Positions 28,065 through 36,786 of a stretch of 64,000 nucleotides of DNA are shown one piece after another (position 1 is the first letter of the stretch; every line of letters starts with the position of its first letter). The notes beneath the pieces are model-generated. The model saw nothing but the letters and a program-made list of their open reading frames with translations, ran no database searches and was not told where the DNA came from. Position numbers and translations under genes: made by a program. The stretch covers positions 567,504 through 631,503 of the forward strand of contig CAVTJA010000010.1 of NCBI GenBank assembly GCA_963735005.1, in the 5' to 3' direction. The stretch is from WTKG01 sp963735005. Its GTDB lineage: Bacteria; Actinomycetota; Actinomycetes; Actinomycetales; Demequinaceae.

Positions 28065-28278
28065 CGACGACGCGGGGTGAACTGCCGGTCTCGATTGGCA
28101 TGTCCATGGGTGTCTCGAAAGTGCGGACGTCGACGCGGAGACGTGCTACCCCGTGGTCAACGGTGTGCTGATCTATCAGGACGCGCGAGGGCACCTCAGC
28201 GCGACGTGGGCGATTACTCTCGTCGAGCCGCTCCTCGACCGCGTTCCGCCCGAGTTCTTCACAGAGACGAAGCACTGA
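28063..28278 (+). pseudogene. relic of a third SGNH-acyltransferase gene (C-terminal end only)
   Basis: In the frame ending at TGA 28276-28278, after a stop at 28078-28080, the reading is DVDAETCYPVVNGVLIYQDA, then RGHLSATWAITLVEPLLDRV and PPEFFTETKH. This matches the last block of the two acyltransferases upstream (a copy of 'CLAVIGNAVVYRDGHHMTAS' and 'CATVIGGLRVYRDSNHVTAT'), with Y-x-D and H in the same places. There is no start codon or remaining catalytic body, so it is the tail of a lost third copy. It sits directly after the second acyltransferase stop, which suggests loss by recombination between tandem copies. This stretch has no other frame defects, so the relic is unlikely to be sequence error. 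Confidence 0.65.
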
Positions 28279-28288
28279 CGGGAAATCG

Positions 28289-30307
28289 CTAGCGAGCGAG
28301 AGCTTCGGTACCCGAGCCCTTCGCGCCGAATCTCCGAACCTCATCCAGGCTGACCTTGGGAAGCATGGAGAGCGTTCCGCCGATCGTCGCGTCGACCAGG
28401 TCCACTCCCCGTTCTGTGAGCGCGTCCCTCACCACCTCGAAGCCAAATCGGCCCGGACCGTCGGGCGCCCAGGTGCGATCCAGCGAGTCGGGATTGGTCG
28501 TGAGTGATGCGTGCTTCTCCGCGGCGTAGAAGTATGAGCCGCGGGGACTCGTGTAGTTGGAATCGCACCCGACGAGAACGATGCGGTTCGCGCCGAGGTG
28601 GAGCGCGAGAGGCACGCCGACCGTGAGCACCCCCGTGTGGGAGTCGACGAGCGGTCCGTAGAGGTCGAGTCCAGGAACGCCCGTGTGGTCGAGGCGCTGC
28701 TTGAGGGGCTTCTCGAAGAGGAAATAGTTCACGGAGTAGGGACGCAGTTCGGAGAGAGTCTCGATGTAGGGCTTGAAGTAGTAGGAGATCCACAGTTGCG
28801 GGCGATGCCGCTTCGCGAGCAACGCGTCGAGATACGCCCGCGGCAGTTCGGGCCGAGGGATGTGCCAACCGCCGAAGAGCATGTGCGACGCAATCACCAG
28901 GTGATCGGGGCGTATGTCGTCGAAGTCGTCATGGTTGATGAACCAGTTGAAGGCGACCTTCTCGAGGCCGTCAAAGGCGCCCATGTCGGTCTCGGAGAGC
29001 GAGGGTCCGTTCCCGATGAGCGCCACGGTTCCGCCTCTGAGCTTTCCCCGTACGGCATCGAGATTCTTCCCCTCGGACGCTCGGAACGACGAAATGCGTG
29101 CGCGCGCGATTCCGCCAAGGTAGAGGCTCTGCCACAGCGCCCAGGTGGCGCTGTATTCCTTCTCCCCCTTCTTCAGCCTGCGGAGGTCTTCGTCGTCGAG
29201 GAGCTCGGAGTTGATGAAGGCGTACCAGGGCTTCGGGCCCGTCACGTGCAGGATCTTCACGGCGCCGAGTTCCGCTGGGTAGTGACGTTCGACCAACGTC
29301 TTGATGCAGTTGTAGTTCTGCGGGAGTAGTTCGACGTCTTCGGTCGCGAGGAACAGATTCCAGAACTTCTGGTCGGCGAAGTGGGCGATGTCGGGATCGT
29401 CGCACTCGTTGACGGTGGCGAGGACCCGCTCGGCGCGCGCGACCGCCTGCGGTCCACGCGCGGATCGCGGGAGTGCGATCACGCCCGAGTTGATGACGGG
29501 TCGATTCGTTGTTCTGCAGATGGACGCGTAGGGCCGCTCACCGATGTCGGGAACAACCTTGATCCGATCGTTCGACCACAGGGGAGAGATGTCGCCCAGG
29601 ATGATGAGGTCGGAGTCAAGGATGATCACCCACGAGGGCTCGGCGAAACCCAAGGCCCCGAGCGTGAGATACCCGAGGGCGCCGACCCTCCTGTGGTTGT
29701 AGTGCTCGTCGGAGAAGGCGATGGTGTACTTCTCGGTGGATTCCCGAAGGAACTCGAAGCGGGGGTAGAGGTCGAGGAGTCGGGCTTGGGCCAGATCGGA
29801 CAGCCCGCCATCGTGATAGACGACGAAGCGATTCGCGAAGTCGGGGTAGACCTTGAGCATGCTGAGCACGAGGGCTTCGAGGCCGGGACCGTACTTGTCG
29901 TTGCAAACCGCGACGAACACGGCGTCCTTCGGCGGAGGCTCGTACGTGACGCTTTCCCGGAAGACGGCGTGCACGTAGCGGCCCTCGTGGATTGCCGACA
30001 GCGCCCGCTCTGGTCCGGTGGCAGAGACTCCGAGGGCGCTGTTCGTCTTGCGGCGGTGCATGAGTGACAGGGCGTGGGCCGAGTAGCGGCCGCGTTCGGA
30101 ACCGTCGTTCGACCTCCCGCGATGCCTGAGCACGAACCTGATTCGCCGCGCGGCGCGTCTCGCAAGTCGTGCAGCATTTCGCGCCGAACGTCGCACGGGG
30201 GCGATCGCCTTGCGCCAGCGCCACGCGAGTGCCGTCGCAATCGCGGGGAGCCCGCCACGGAGAGTCGAGGCAAGGCGTCCGTGGCGCGGCGTGCGATCGG
30301 TCGTCAT
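28289..30307 (-). CDS. GT8-type glycosyltransferase fused to DUF115/GT42-like domain
   Basis: 672 residues, predicted cytosolic with a basic N-terminal 100 residues. Residues about 125-370 are a GT8-like GT-A domain: DAVFVAVCNDKYGPGLEALV, the metal motif WVIILDSDLIILGDISPLWS near residue 230, and PVINSGVIALPRSARGPQAV, FADQKFWNLFLATEDVELLP. Residues about 425-640 begin TVALIGNGPSLSETDMGAFD and include AFNWFINHDDFDDIRPDHLV and NRIVLVGCDSNYTSPRGSYF; G-N-G-P-S-L followed by such a downstream G-x-D/Y pattern is typical of DUF115/MAF proteins and of the GT42 sialyltransferases (CstI type). With neuA and neuB nearby, a sialyltransferase role is plausible. ATG 30307 is chosen over longer options for its GGAAAGG site and lysine/arginine-poor context. 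Confidence 0.7.
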   Translation of the reverse strand: MTTDRTPRHGRLASTLRGGLPAIATALAWRWRKAIAPVRRSARNAARLARRAARRIRFVLRHRGRSNDGSERGRYSAHALSLMHRRKTNSALGVSATGPERALSAIHEGRYVHAVFRESVTYEPPPKDAVFVAVCNDKYGPGLEALVLSMLKVYPDFANRFVVYHDGGLSDLAQARLLDLYPRFEFLRESTEKYTIAFSDEHYNHRRVGALGYLTLGALGFAEPSWVIILDSDLIILGDISPLWSNDRIKVVPDIGERPYASICRTTNRPVINSGVIALPRSARGPQAVARAERVLATVNECDDPDIAHFADQKFWNLFLATEDVELLPQNYNCIKTLVERHYPAELGAVKILHVTGPKPWYAFINSELLDDEDLRRLKKGEKEYSATWALWQSLYLGGIARARISSFRASEGKNLDAVRGKLRGGTVALIGNGPSLSETDMGAFDGLEKVAFNWFINHDDFDDIRPDHLVIASHMLFGGWHIPRPELPRAYLDALLAKRHRPQLWISYYFKPYIETLSELRPYSVNYFLFEKPLKQRLDHTGVPGLDLYGPLVDSHTGVLTVGVPLALHLGANRIVLVGCDSNYTSPRGSYFYAAEKHASLTTNPDSLDRTWAPDGPGRFGFEVVRDALTERGVDLVDATIGGTLSMLPKVSLDEVRRFGAKGSGTEALAR

Positions 30308-30429
30308 GCGTCGTGCCCTTTCCTCAGGCTTTCGAGTGCGGCGATCGACTGAGTCGACGCGATGGGCCCCCCAGAAGTCCTCATGGTGAACACCCGTGGC
30401 TGCATCGGCCAGCGTAGCCGATGCGCGGG

Positions 30430-32574
30430 TCAGGTGCTCCAGCGAACGGGAAGGACCCACGTTCCCACGGGGCCTGCCGGCGACGAGGTCGCCGGTCCCG
30501 TTGCTGCGAGAACCATCTCGGCGAGCAGGTCCGCCCCGCAGGGGGCTCGCACCATTGTGACCACCGGAGACGAACGCGAAACGTCGCCTTCGACCAGCTG
30601 GTCGTGGCGCAGACCCCACGTCGTCAGGAGGGTTTCGAGCAGTTCGCGCTGTCGCGTGATGCGCTCGCTCAACTCGTCGGGCAGGCGTACCCGGTCATCG
30701 TGGCCATCGCGGAGCGCCCGCCTCGCCGACACGACGGCCGGCTCGGCGACCAGGGCTCGGAAGTCCCGCGGATCGACGAAGAGGCCGTCGAGACTCACGG
30801 CAAGCGCCGAGACGATGGCGGTGACCTGGGCTCCGAGGCGTGTGGTCGCGTTGGCGCCGACCCCGACGAGGCGCACACGCCGAGAGTCCAGGGCGAGTGA
30901 CCACGCACGGGCGGCGCGCGCATAGGTCGCGAGCGGCGGGATGAGCGCGCGAAGAGCGAGGTGCGCGACGTCGTCATCATCGGGAACGCGCCGCGCTTCC
31001 TCCTCCTTGGCAATGAATCTGTGGCGCTCCACCTTGTCGAGCGCCCGCTCTGCCCAGGGAACAAGCGGCAGGGTCTCGCCAGCCAAGACAGCCTCTTGCC
31101 ACGCGGCAACAACGATGTCGCGCACGGGCGGGACGGGAATCTTGATCACGGCGCGAGAAGGAAGCCCATGAGCAAAGCGCGCCGCGGCACCCGCGTCGTC
31201 GTCCGGATTCCATCGAAGCACTGTGCTAGTCGCGCGGCGACGCCCTGAGGCGTGATGAGCTGCCTCGGTGCCGGTATCCGTCAGGGCAAGCCAGATGGAT
31301 GGTCGGGGAGCGAAGAAGAAAGCGCGCCGAGGTGGCGTGAGCACCGGCAATTCCGCGTCCACGGAAGATTGCGAGCCGTCGCCCCGGTCGCCCCCGTCGC
31401 CGTCGGCTTCCTCGCCCCTCCGTTCCGGCAGGGGAACCCCTCGCTTGCGGCGTGGTCGGTCGAAGTTGACACCCGCCTTGATCGCGCTCGACAGCAACCC
31501 GCGAGCCGCCAGGACGACAAGATCGGTGGGAAGTTCGGCTAGGTCGTGGACGCGCTCGACGTCCGACCCGCTGGGGTCGGCGACCGGACGGAGAAGACTC
31601 TCGTCACCAACGAGTCGAACTCCCCCGCGACGAATCGCCTCAAGCGCCCGATCGGCGTCTCGGATGGCCGCCTCCCTCGCGCTGCCCGAAAGGCGCAGGT
31701 GGGCTTCGCCCGTCGGCACCTCCCGATCCCGTTGAACGGCTGCCACCATTCCGCCGTTGACGAGCGTCAAGTAGGCGAGGGGCGGTACGGAGCCTTCGGG
31801 AAGTCGAGCATTCACCAGACGAACGAACTCAGCTTCCATGGCGGTAAGGGTGCGATTCAGGCGGTCTCCGGAGGAGGCGGCGCGGTCGAGGAGGACGCCC
31901 TGCGGCACGTCAAGCAGGTCCTCGAAGGCGGCGAACAGGGCTGAAGGCTGTGCCGGATCGAGCGCCACCACAGTCAGGTTGGAGCCGCCGACCACGGCGG
32001 ACCACCTGCCAATGACGTCCGCGAGATCGTGCCGTGGTCGGAAGCTCGGCGTCGAAACCGGGGCGTCTCCGCCTGGCCCCGGAACGATGGCTTCGCCAAC
32101 CCAATCGTCGAAGGAGCGCGCGTAGTGGCTCTTCACGTATTGCTGCCAGGCCGACGCGTAGACGCGACTCACGTCGCGCGCCGTGATGACCACGTGCACG
32201 GGTCCCGTGGCGCGAAGGGAGCCAACGATGTCGTCGATTTCTCCGGGCGTCGCACCGCCAACCAGTTCGTAACTGATGAGCGCTCGCTTCGGTTTGTTCG
32301 TCGCGATCTCGTCGACGACGGCCTGCCAGTCGTCCTTCGACGGTGGCCGACTGTGGGCGCCGTCGGAGTGGGCGTACATCGCCGCGAAGGCGGACTTGTG
32401 ATTGCGGCCTGTCCCCGGGTACAGCACGCCGTACTGCGCGAGCGTTTCCCGACTCGAACGAAGCGCCTCCTGTATGGCGGTCGTTCCGGTCTTGGGAAGC
32501 CCCACATGGAGGATGCGTGAACTTTGTGCCGTCGGCTCGCAGACCCGAAGCCGGGACGACGAGGAGTTCGCCAT
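30430..32574 (-). CDS. sulfotransferase-like protein with an extra C-terminal domain
   Basis: 714 residues. Residues 20-350 are sulfotransferase-like: the PAPS phosphosulfate loop SRILHVGLPKTGTTAIQEAL (K-T-G-T-T), an RDVSRVYASAWQQYVK segment matching the 3'-phosphate-binding block, and PVHVVITARD. After residue about 390 comes a Gly/Asp-rich linker (RRGEEADGDGGDRGDGSQSS) and a 300-residue region with ALRALIPPLATYARAARAWS and RITRQRELLETLLTTWGLRH that I cannot name; the linker suggests a separate domain. It would transfer sulfate from PAPS to a carbohydrate or lipid acceptor. The gene is divergent from a second sulfotransferase 78 bases away. Linkage to cysQDNC supports PAPS use. Confidence 0.7.
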   Translation of the reverse strand: MANSSSSRLRVCEPTAQSSRILHVGLPKTGTTAIQEALRSSRETLAQYGVLYPGTGRNHKSAFAAMYAHSDGAHSRPPSKDDWQAVVDEIATNKPKRALISYELVGGATPGEIDDIVGSLRATGPVHVVITARDVSRVYASAWQQYVKSHYARSFDDWVGEAIVPGPGGDAPVSTPSFRPRHDLADVIGRWSAVVGGSNLTVVALDPAQPSALFAAFEDLLDVPQGVLLDRAASSGDRLNRTLTAMEAEFVRLVNARLPEGSVPPLAYLTLVNGGMVAAVQRDREVPTGEAHLRLSGSAREAAIRDADRALEAIRRGGVRLVGDESLLRPVADPSGSDVERVHDLAELPTDLVVLAARGLLSSAIKAGVNFDRPRRKRGVPLPERRGEEADGDGGDRGDGSQSSVDAELPVLTPPRRAFFFAPRPSIWLALTDTGTEAAHHASGRRRATSTVLRWNPDDDAGAAARFAHGLPSRAVIKIPVPPVRDIVVAAWQEAVLAGETLPLVPWAERALDKVERHRFIAKEEEARRVPDDDDVAHLALRALIPPLATYARAARAWSLALDSRRVRLVGVGANATTRLGAQVTAIVSALAVSLDGLFVDPRDFRALVAEPAVVSARRALRDGHDDRVRLPDELSERITRQRELLETLLTTWGLRHDQLVEGDVSRSSPVVTMVRAPCGADLLAEMVLAATGPATSSPAGPVGTWVLPVRWST

Positions 32575-32651
32575 GGTGAGAGCCTAATACGGCCCCTTGG
32601 ATAGGCTGGTACGCGGCGACTCCCCGAGCGAAGGATGAAGGCAGTGACGAC

Positions 32652-33752
32652 ATGAGCGATGGCGTGCCGGACCCCTCCAGCCTTCCGCGTCCGGGTTCCG
32701 TGGTGGTGCACATCGGCATGCCCAAGACGGGGACAACGGCGATTCAGCACATCGCCTCTCGCCGCCGCGATCAGTTGCTTGCCCATGGGGTCTGCTACCC
32801 CGGGGATCGCATCAATCATCGCGTCGCGGCGAACGCGCTCATGGCGCGAAGCACCGTCACGCAGCCGCCGCCCTCGATGGATCACTGGACTGCCATTCGC
32901 GAGGAGATGGACGATCACCCGGACAAGATTCGCTGGCTGAGCTACGAACAGTTCGTGCAGGCGGACGACGAGGTGGCCGAGCGCGTCGTTGGCGCCCTCG
33001 GCGGTCCGGTCACGGTGGTCATCACGGCACGCGCCGTGGAACAGATGGTGATCTCGGCGTGGCAACAGTGGGTCAAGGAGGGTGATTCGACCACGCTCGA
33101 TGACTGGGTAGCGGGCGTTGTCGGGGGGGCGCCGACGGACCCCAGCGCGAGCCGCTTCCTTCGCAGGCACGACACGGGCGCTCTCGCGCGACGCTGGGGC
33201 TCGTTGGTTGGCCCGCAGAACACCTGGCTGGTACTGCCCGACCCTGGAAGGCGCGCGGCGCTGTTCGAGGCCTTCTCTTTGCTGTTGAGCCTGCCCAAGG
33301 ACGTGCTGGAACCTGGACCGCTGTCCGGGGCCGCGATCAATCGCGGGCTGGTTCACGACGAGATCGAACTCGTTCGTTGGTTCAACGAGCTGGCGCGCGC
33401 GGAGTTGGACCCCTCGGCGGCCCGCAGCGCTTCTAGGCTGATGCAACGCGGCGCCATTGCCCAGTTGCAGCGTCATCGCGACCCGGGTGCGAGCTTTCCA
33501 CCGGAAATCGATGGACGCTGGGCGAGCCGGATCGCCTCGATGGGCGCGGCGGCCGCCGAGGAAGTCAGGGGAAGCGGCATCAACGTCGTCGGGAACCTCG
33601 ACGTCTTGAGTGCGGTGTCCCGGGGGAGCAAGCGGCGAGGGCGCCGTCGCCACACCGACGAGAGAGGCTTCGATCGAGAGATGGTCGCCCACGTCGTCTT
33701 GGGTCTGGTGCGACAGGCACGCCTCGACCAGGAGCGGTCCGAGCGCGGATAG
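32652..33752 (+). CDS. sulfotransferase-like protein
   Basis: 366 residues, cytosolic. The PAPS loop VVVHIGMPKTGTTAIQHIAS (K-T-G-T-T) starts near residue 18; the 3'-phosphate-binding-like block is VTVVITARAVEQMVISAWQQ WVK, and the two paralogues share MPKTGTTAIQ, the Asp-Asp-W segment TLDDWVAGVV and RRHDTGALARRWGSLVG. So it is the homologue of the N-terminal domain of the divergent gene, without the extra C-terminal region. Start ATG 32652. The acceptor is unknown; its position next to the PAPS genes and the glycan genes suggests sulfation of the polysaccharide. Confidence 0.72.
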   Translation: MSDGVPDPSSLPRPGSVVVHIGMPKTGTTAIQHIASRRRDQLLAHGVCYPGDRINHRVAANALMARSTVTQPPPSMDHWTAIREEMDDHPDKIRWLSYEQFVQADDEVAERVVGALGGPVTVVITARAVEQMVISAWQQWVKEGDSTTLDDWVAGVVGGAPTDPSASRFLRRHDTGALARRWGSLVGPQNTWLVLPDPGRRAALFEAFSLLLSLPKDVLEPGPLSGAAINRGLVHDEIELVRWFNELARAELDPSAARSASRLMQRGAIAQLQRHRDPGASFPPEIDGRWASRIASMGAAAAEEVRGSGINVVGNLDVLSAVSRGSKRRGRRRHTDERGFDREMVAHVVLGLVRQARLDQERSERG

Positions 33753-33867
33753 GTTGGGCCTATGCGGGTGCGGATCGACGCGGCCGATGCTCGTCGCGCT
33801 GACGCCTCATGTCGGCACCCGGCGCCCTGATATGGTCGCCCGGAAGCACACGAATCGAAGGGGATCC

Positions 33868-34635
33868 ATGGGCACCGTGAGCGACGCGCGGGCTGCCGCG
33901 CGCATCGCCGCCGAGGCCGGAGAAGCCCTCGTTGCGCTCCGGGCCGACACGGAGGACGGGATCGACAACGTCGAGCGCGGCAGGCGCGGCGATGTCGCTT
34001 CGCAGGACCTCATCGCAACGGCGCTCGCGCGAGCTTTCCCGAACGATGCCGTCCTCAGCGAGGAGTCCACGGACAGCGCAGCGCGACTTGGGGCGGACCG
34101 CGTGTGGATCGTCGATCCGCTCGACGGAACCCGCGAATACGGCGAGGGCAGGGCCGATTGGGCCGTGCATGTGGCCCTTTGGGAGCAAGGCGACCTCAGC
34201 GCTGGCGCCGTCGCCATCCCCGCAGAGGGGATCGTGCTGAGCACGGAAACGGCGCCCGCCCTCGGCGCGCGGGTTCCCGGGCAGGTGCGTCTCGCCGTGA
34301 GCCGTTCCCGCCCCCCGGCAATCACCGAGGCGGTTCGATCAGGCTTGGGCGCGGAGCTGGTGCAAATGGGCTCGGCCGGCGTGAAGATCGCGGCCGTCAC
34401 GCGCGGCACGGTCGATGCGTATGTCCACGCGGGGGGGCAATACGAGTGGGACTCCGCGGCGCCGGTCGCCGTTGCGCGCGCCGCAGGGCTCCACGCGAGC
34501 CGTATCGACGGCAGTCCTCTCCTCTACAATATGCCCGACCCCTATCTTCCCGACCTCGTCGTCTGTCGCCCCGAGTTCGCCGACCAGATCCTTGCCCTTA
34601 TTGCCGCCGCCGCCGCCACTGGAGGGCCCGCATGA
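33868..34635 (+). CDS. cysQ: 3'(2'),5'-bisphosphate nucleotidase
   Basis: 255 residues, magnesium-dependent phosphatase of the inositol monophosphatase fold that removes the 3'-phosphate from PAP, the by-product of sulfotransferases. Metal-binding motifs: AVLSEESTDSAARLG (Glu), VWIVDPLDGTREYGEGRADW (D-P-L-D-G-T) and a C-terminal YEWDSAAPVAVARAAGLHAS (W-D). All are intact. ATG 33868 follows GAAGGGGATCC. It overlaps cysD by 4 bases (ATGA), so PAP removal is coupled to PAPS production, the expected arrangement for sulfation rather than for assimilation alone. CysQ-type enzymes also act on PAPS or inositol phosphates. Confidence 0.9.
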   Translation: MGTVSDARAAARIAAEAGEALVALRADTEDGIDNVERGRRGDVASQDLIATALARAFPNDAVLSEESTDSAARLGADRVWIVDPLDGTREYGEGRADWAVHVALWEQGDLSAGAVAIPAEGIVLSTETAPALGARVPGQVRLAVSRSRPPAITEAVRSGLGAELVQMGSAGVKIAAVTRGTVDAYVHAGGQYEWDSAAPVAVARAAGLHASRIDGSPLLYNMPDPYLPDLVVCRPEFADQILALIAAAAATGGPA

Positions 34636-35539
34636 GTAGCCCGCATGTCCTGAGCCAGTTTGAAGCGCTCGAGGCCGAGGCGATCCACATCGTGCGCGAG
34701 GTGGTCGCCCAAATGGAGCGGCCCGGCTCTGCTGTTTTCGGGCGGCAAGGACTCGGCGTGCCTGCTCGAGGTGGCCGCGCGAGCGTTCGCGCCAGCGCCG
34801 ATTCCCATGCCCGTGGTTCACATAGACACGGGCCACAACTTCCCAGAGGTGATCGCCTTCCGAGACCAGATGGTCGCGAAGTACGGGCTGACGCTCGTGG
34901 TCGGCTCGGTGCAGGACGCCATCGATCGCGGGGTGGTGCGGCGCCGAGCCCAACGGCTCCCGCAACCGCATCCAGACCCCCGTCCTGCTCGAGACCATCG
35001 AGACGAATCGGTTTGACGCCTGCCTGGGCGGCGCGCGACGCGACGAGGAAAAGGCTCGAGCGAAGGAGCGTGTGTTTTCCTTCCGCGATGGGTTCGGACA
35101 GTGGGATCCCCGCAACCAGCGGCCAGAGCTGTGGAGCCTCTACAACGGCCGGGTTCACTCCGGCGAGACCATCCGCGTCTTCCCCTTGTCGAACTGGACG
35201 GAGCTCGACGTCTGGGGATACATTCGCGCGCGCGACGTCGCCGTCCCCAGCATCTACCTCGCCCACGAGCGCGAGGTCTTCGAGCGCGACGGCATGCTGA
35301 TGGCGGCGAACGAGTTCTGCCAACCGCGCGAGGGAGAGGTGGTGGAGACGCGCATGGTTCGTTACCGGACCGTCGGCGACGCGAGCCTCACCGCGGCGGT
35401 GGCTTCCGAGGCGGACACGGTGGACAAGGTCATCGAGGAGACCGCCGCCACACGTCTTACCGAGCGCGGGGCCACGCGTGGCGACGACCGCGTGAGCGAG
35501 GCGGCCATGGAGGATCGCAAGAAGGAAGGGTACTTCTAG
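34632..35539 (+). CDS. cysD: sulfate adenylyltransferase subunit 2 (frame broken twice)
   Basis: About 302 residues after joining, usual for CysD. With CysN it makes adenylylsulfate (APS) from ATP and sulfate. The pyrophosphatase-type loop is LLFSGGKDSACLLEVAARAF, in a frame one base shifted from the start; the breaks are near 34728 (ERP/ALLFSGGKDS) and 34938 (GVVR/AEPNGSRNRI). Then PVLLETIETNRFDACLGGAR, RDEEKARAKERVFSFRDGFG, SNWTELDVWGYIRARDVAVP and the C-terminal MEDRKKEGYF, all CysD-like. ATG 34632. The stop shares its last G with the GTG of cysN, so the subunits are translated together. Confidence 0.92.
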
Positions 35540-36786
35540 TGGACCTGTTGCGATTCGCCACTGCTGGCTCCGTCGACGACGGCAAGAGCACCCTGATCGG
35601 GCGCCTCCTGTACGACTCGAAGTCGATTTTCGAAGACCAGTTGGAGAGTATTGAGGTCGCCTCGAGGAGTCGAGGGAACGCTCAGACGGATCTCGCCCTC
35701 CTCACCGATGGGCTCCGCGCCGAGCGCGAGCAGGGCATCACCATCGATGTCGCGTACCGATACTTCGCGACGCCCAAGCGCAAGTTCATCATCGCGGACA
35801 CGCCGGGGCACCAGCAGTACACCCGGAACATGGTGACGGGGGCGTCGACGGCGGACCTTGCGATCATCCTGGTCGACGCCCGCAAGGGCATGACCGAGCA
35901 GAGCCGTCGCCACGCGACCATTGCGTCGCTGCTGCGCGTTCCCCACGTGGTGCTCGCCGTGAACAAGATGGACCTCGTCGACTGGTCCGAGGACCGCTTT
36001 GGCGAAATCTACGCGGAGTTCTCCGAGTTCGCCTCGAAGCTGTCGGTCCCGGATCTCACGGCGATTCCCCTCTCCGCGCTTACGGGAGACAACGTCGTCG
36101 ACCGCTCCGAGAACATGGCCTGGTACGAGGGCGCCTCGCTGCTGTACCACCTTGAGCACGTCCACATTGGCTCCGACCGCAACCTCCGAGACGTGCGCTT
36201 CCCGGTCCAGTACGTGATCCGCCCTCAGCACGGCAAGGCACGCGACTATCGCGGCTATGCGGGAACGGTCGCATCCGGCATCCTCAAGGTCGGGGACGAC
36301 GTCATGGTGCTCCCGAGCGGGCTTCGGTCTCGCATTGAGGGGATCGACGGGCCGAGCGGCCCGCTCGACGAGGCCTTCCCGCCGATGTCGGTCGCGGTGC
36401 GTCTCGAGGACGAGATCGACATTTCGCGCGGCGACATCCTGTGCCGGGTGGGTAACCACCCCGAGCCCACCCAGGACATCGACGCGATGGTGTGTTGGAT
36501 GGACGCGGATCCCCTGACCGTTGGGCGCAAGTTGTCCATTCTCCACACGACGAGGATGGCGCGCGCCGTCGTGCGGGAGGTTCCCTACGAATCGAACGTC
36601 AACACGCTCCACCGTGACGAGAACCCCGAGTCGCTCGGCCTCAACTCGATCGGCCGCGTGAAGCTCCGCGTCACGACGCCGCTGCTTGTCGACGACTACG
36701 CCGACAACCGCACCACGGGTTCGTTCATCTTGATCGACGAGGCGACCCATCGCACCGTCGGCGCGGGAGTAGTGCGCGAGCACTGA
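35539..36786 (+). CDS. cysN: sulfate adenylyltransferase subunit 1 (GTPase)
   Basis: 415 residues. GTP hydrolysis here drives APS formation by CysD. GTPase motifs: G1 ATAGSVDDGKSTLIGRLLYD, G3 FIIADTPGHQQYTRNMVTGA, G4 VVLAVNKMDLVDWSEDRF and LSALTGDNVVDR, followed by the two beta-barrel domains (PVQYVIRPQHGKARDYRGYA, ILHTTRMARAVVREVPYESN). It lacks a fused APS kinase, which is supplied by the separate cysC three genes on. The start is GTG 35539, overlapping the cysD stop by 1 base. The length is at the short end of the family because no C-terminal extension is present. Confidence 0.95.
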   Translation: MDLLRFATAGSVDDGKSTLIGRLLYDSKSIFEDQLESIEVASRSRGNAQTDLALLTDGLRAEREQGITIDVAYRYFATPKRKFIIADTPGHQQYTRNMVTGASTADLAIILVDARKGMTEQSRRHATIASLLRVPHVVLAVNKMDLVDWSEDRFGEIYAEFSEFASKLSVPDLTAIPLSALTGDNVVDRSENMAWYEGASLLYHLEHVHIGSDRNLRDVRFPVQYVIRPQHGKARDYRGYAGTVASGILKVGDDVMVLPSGLRSRIEGIDGPSGPLDEAFPPMSVAVRLEDEIDISRGDILCRVGNHPEPTQDIDAMVCWMDADPLTVGRKLSILHTTRMARAVVREVPYESNVNTLHRDENPESLGLNSIGRVKLRVTTPLLVDDYADNRTTGSFILIDEATHRTVGAGVVREH

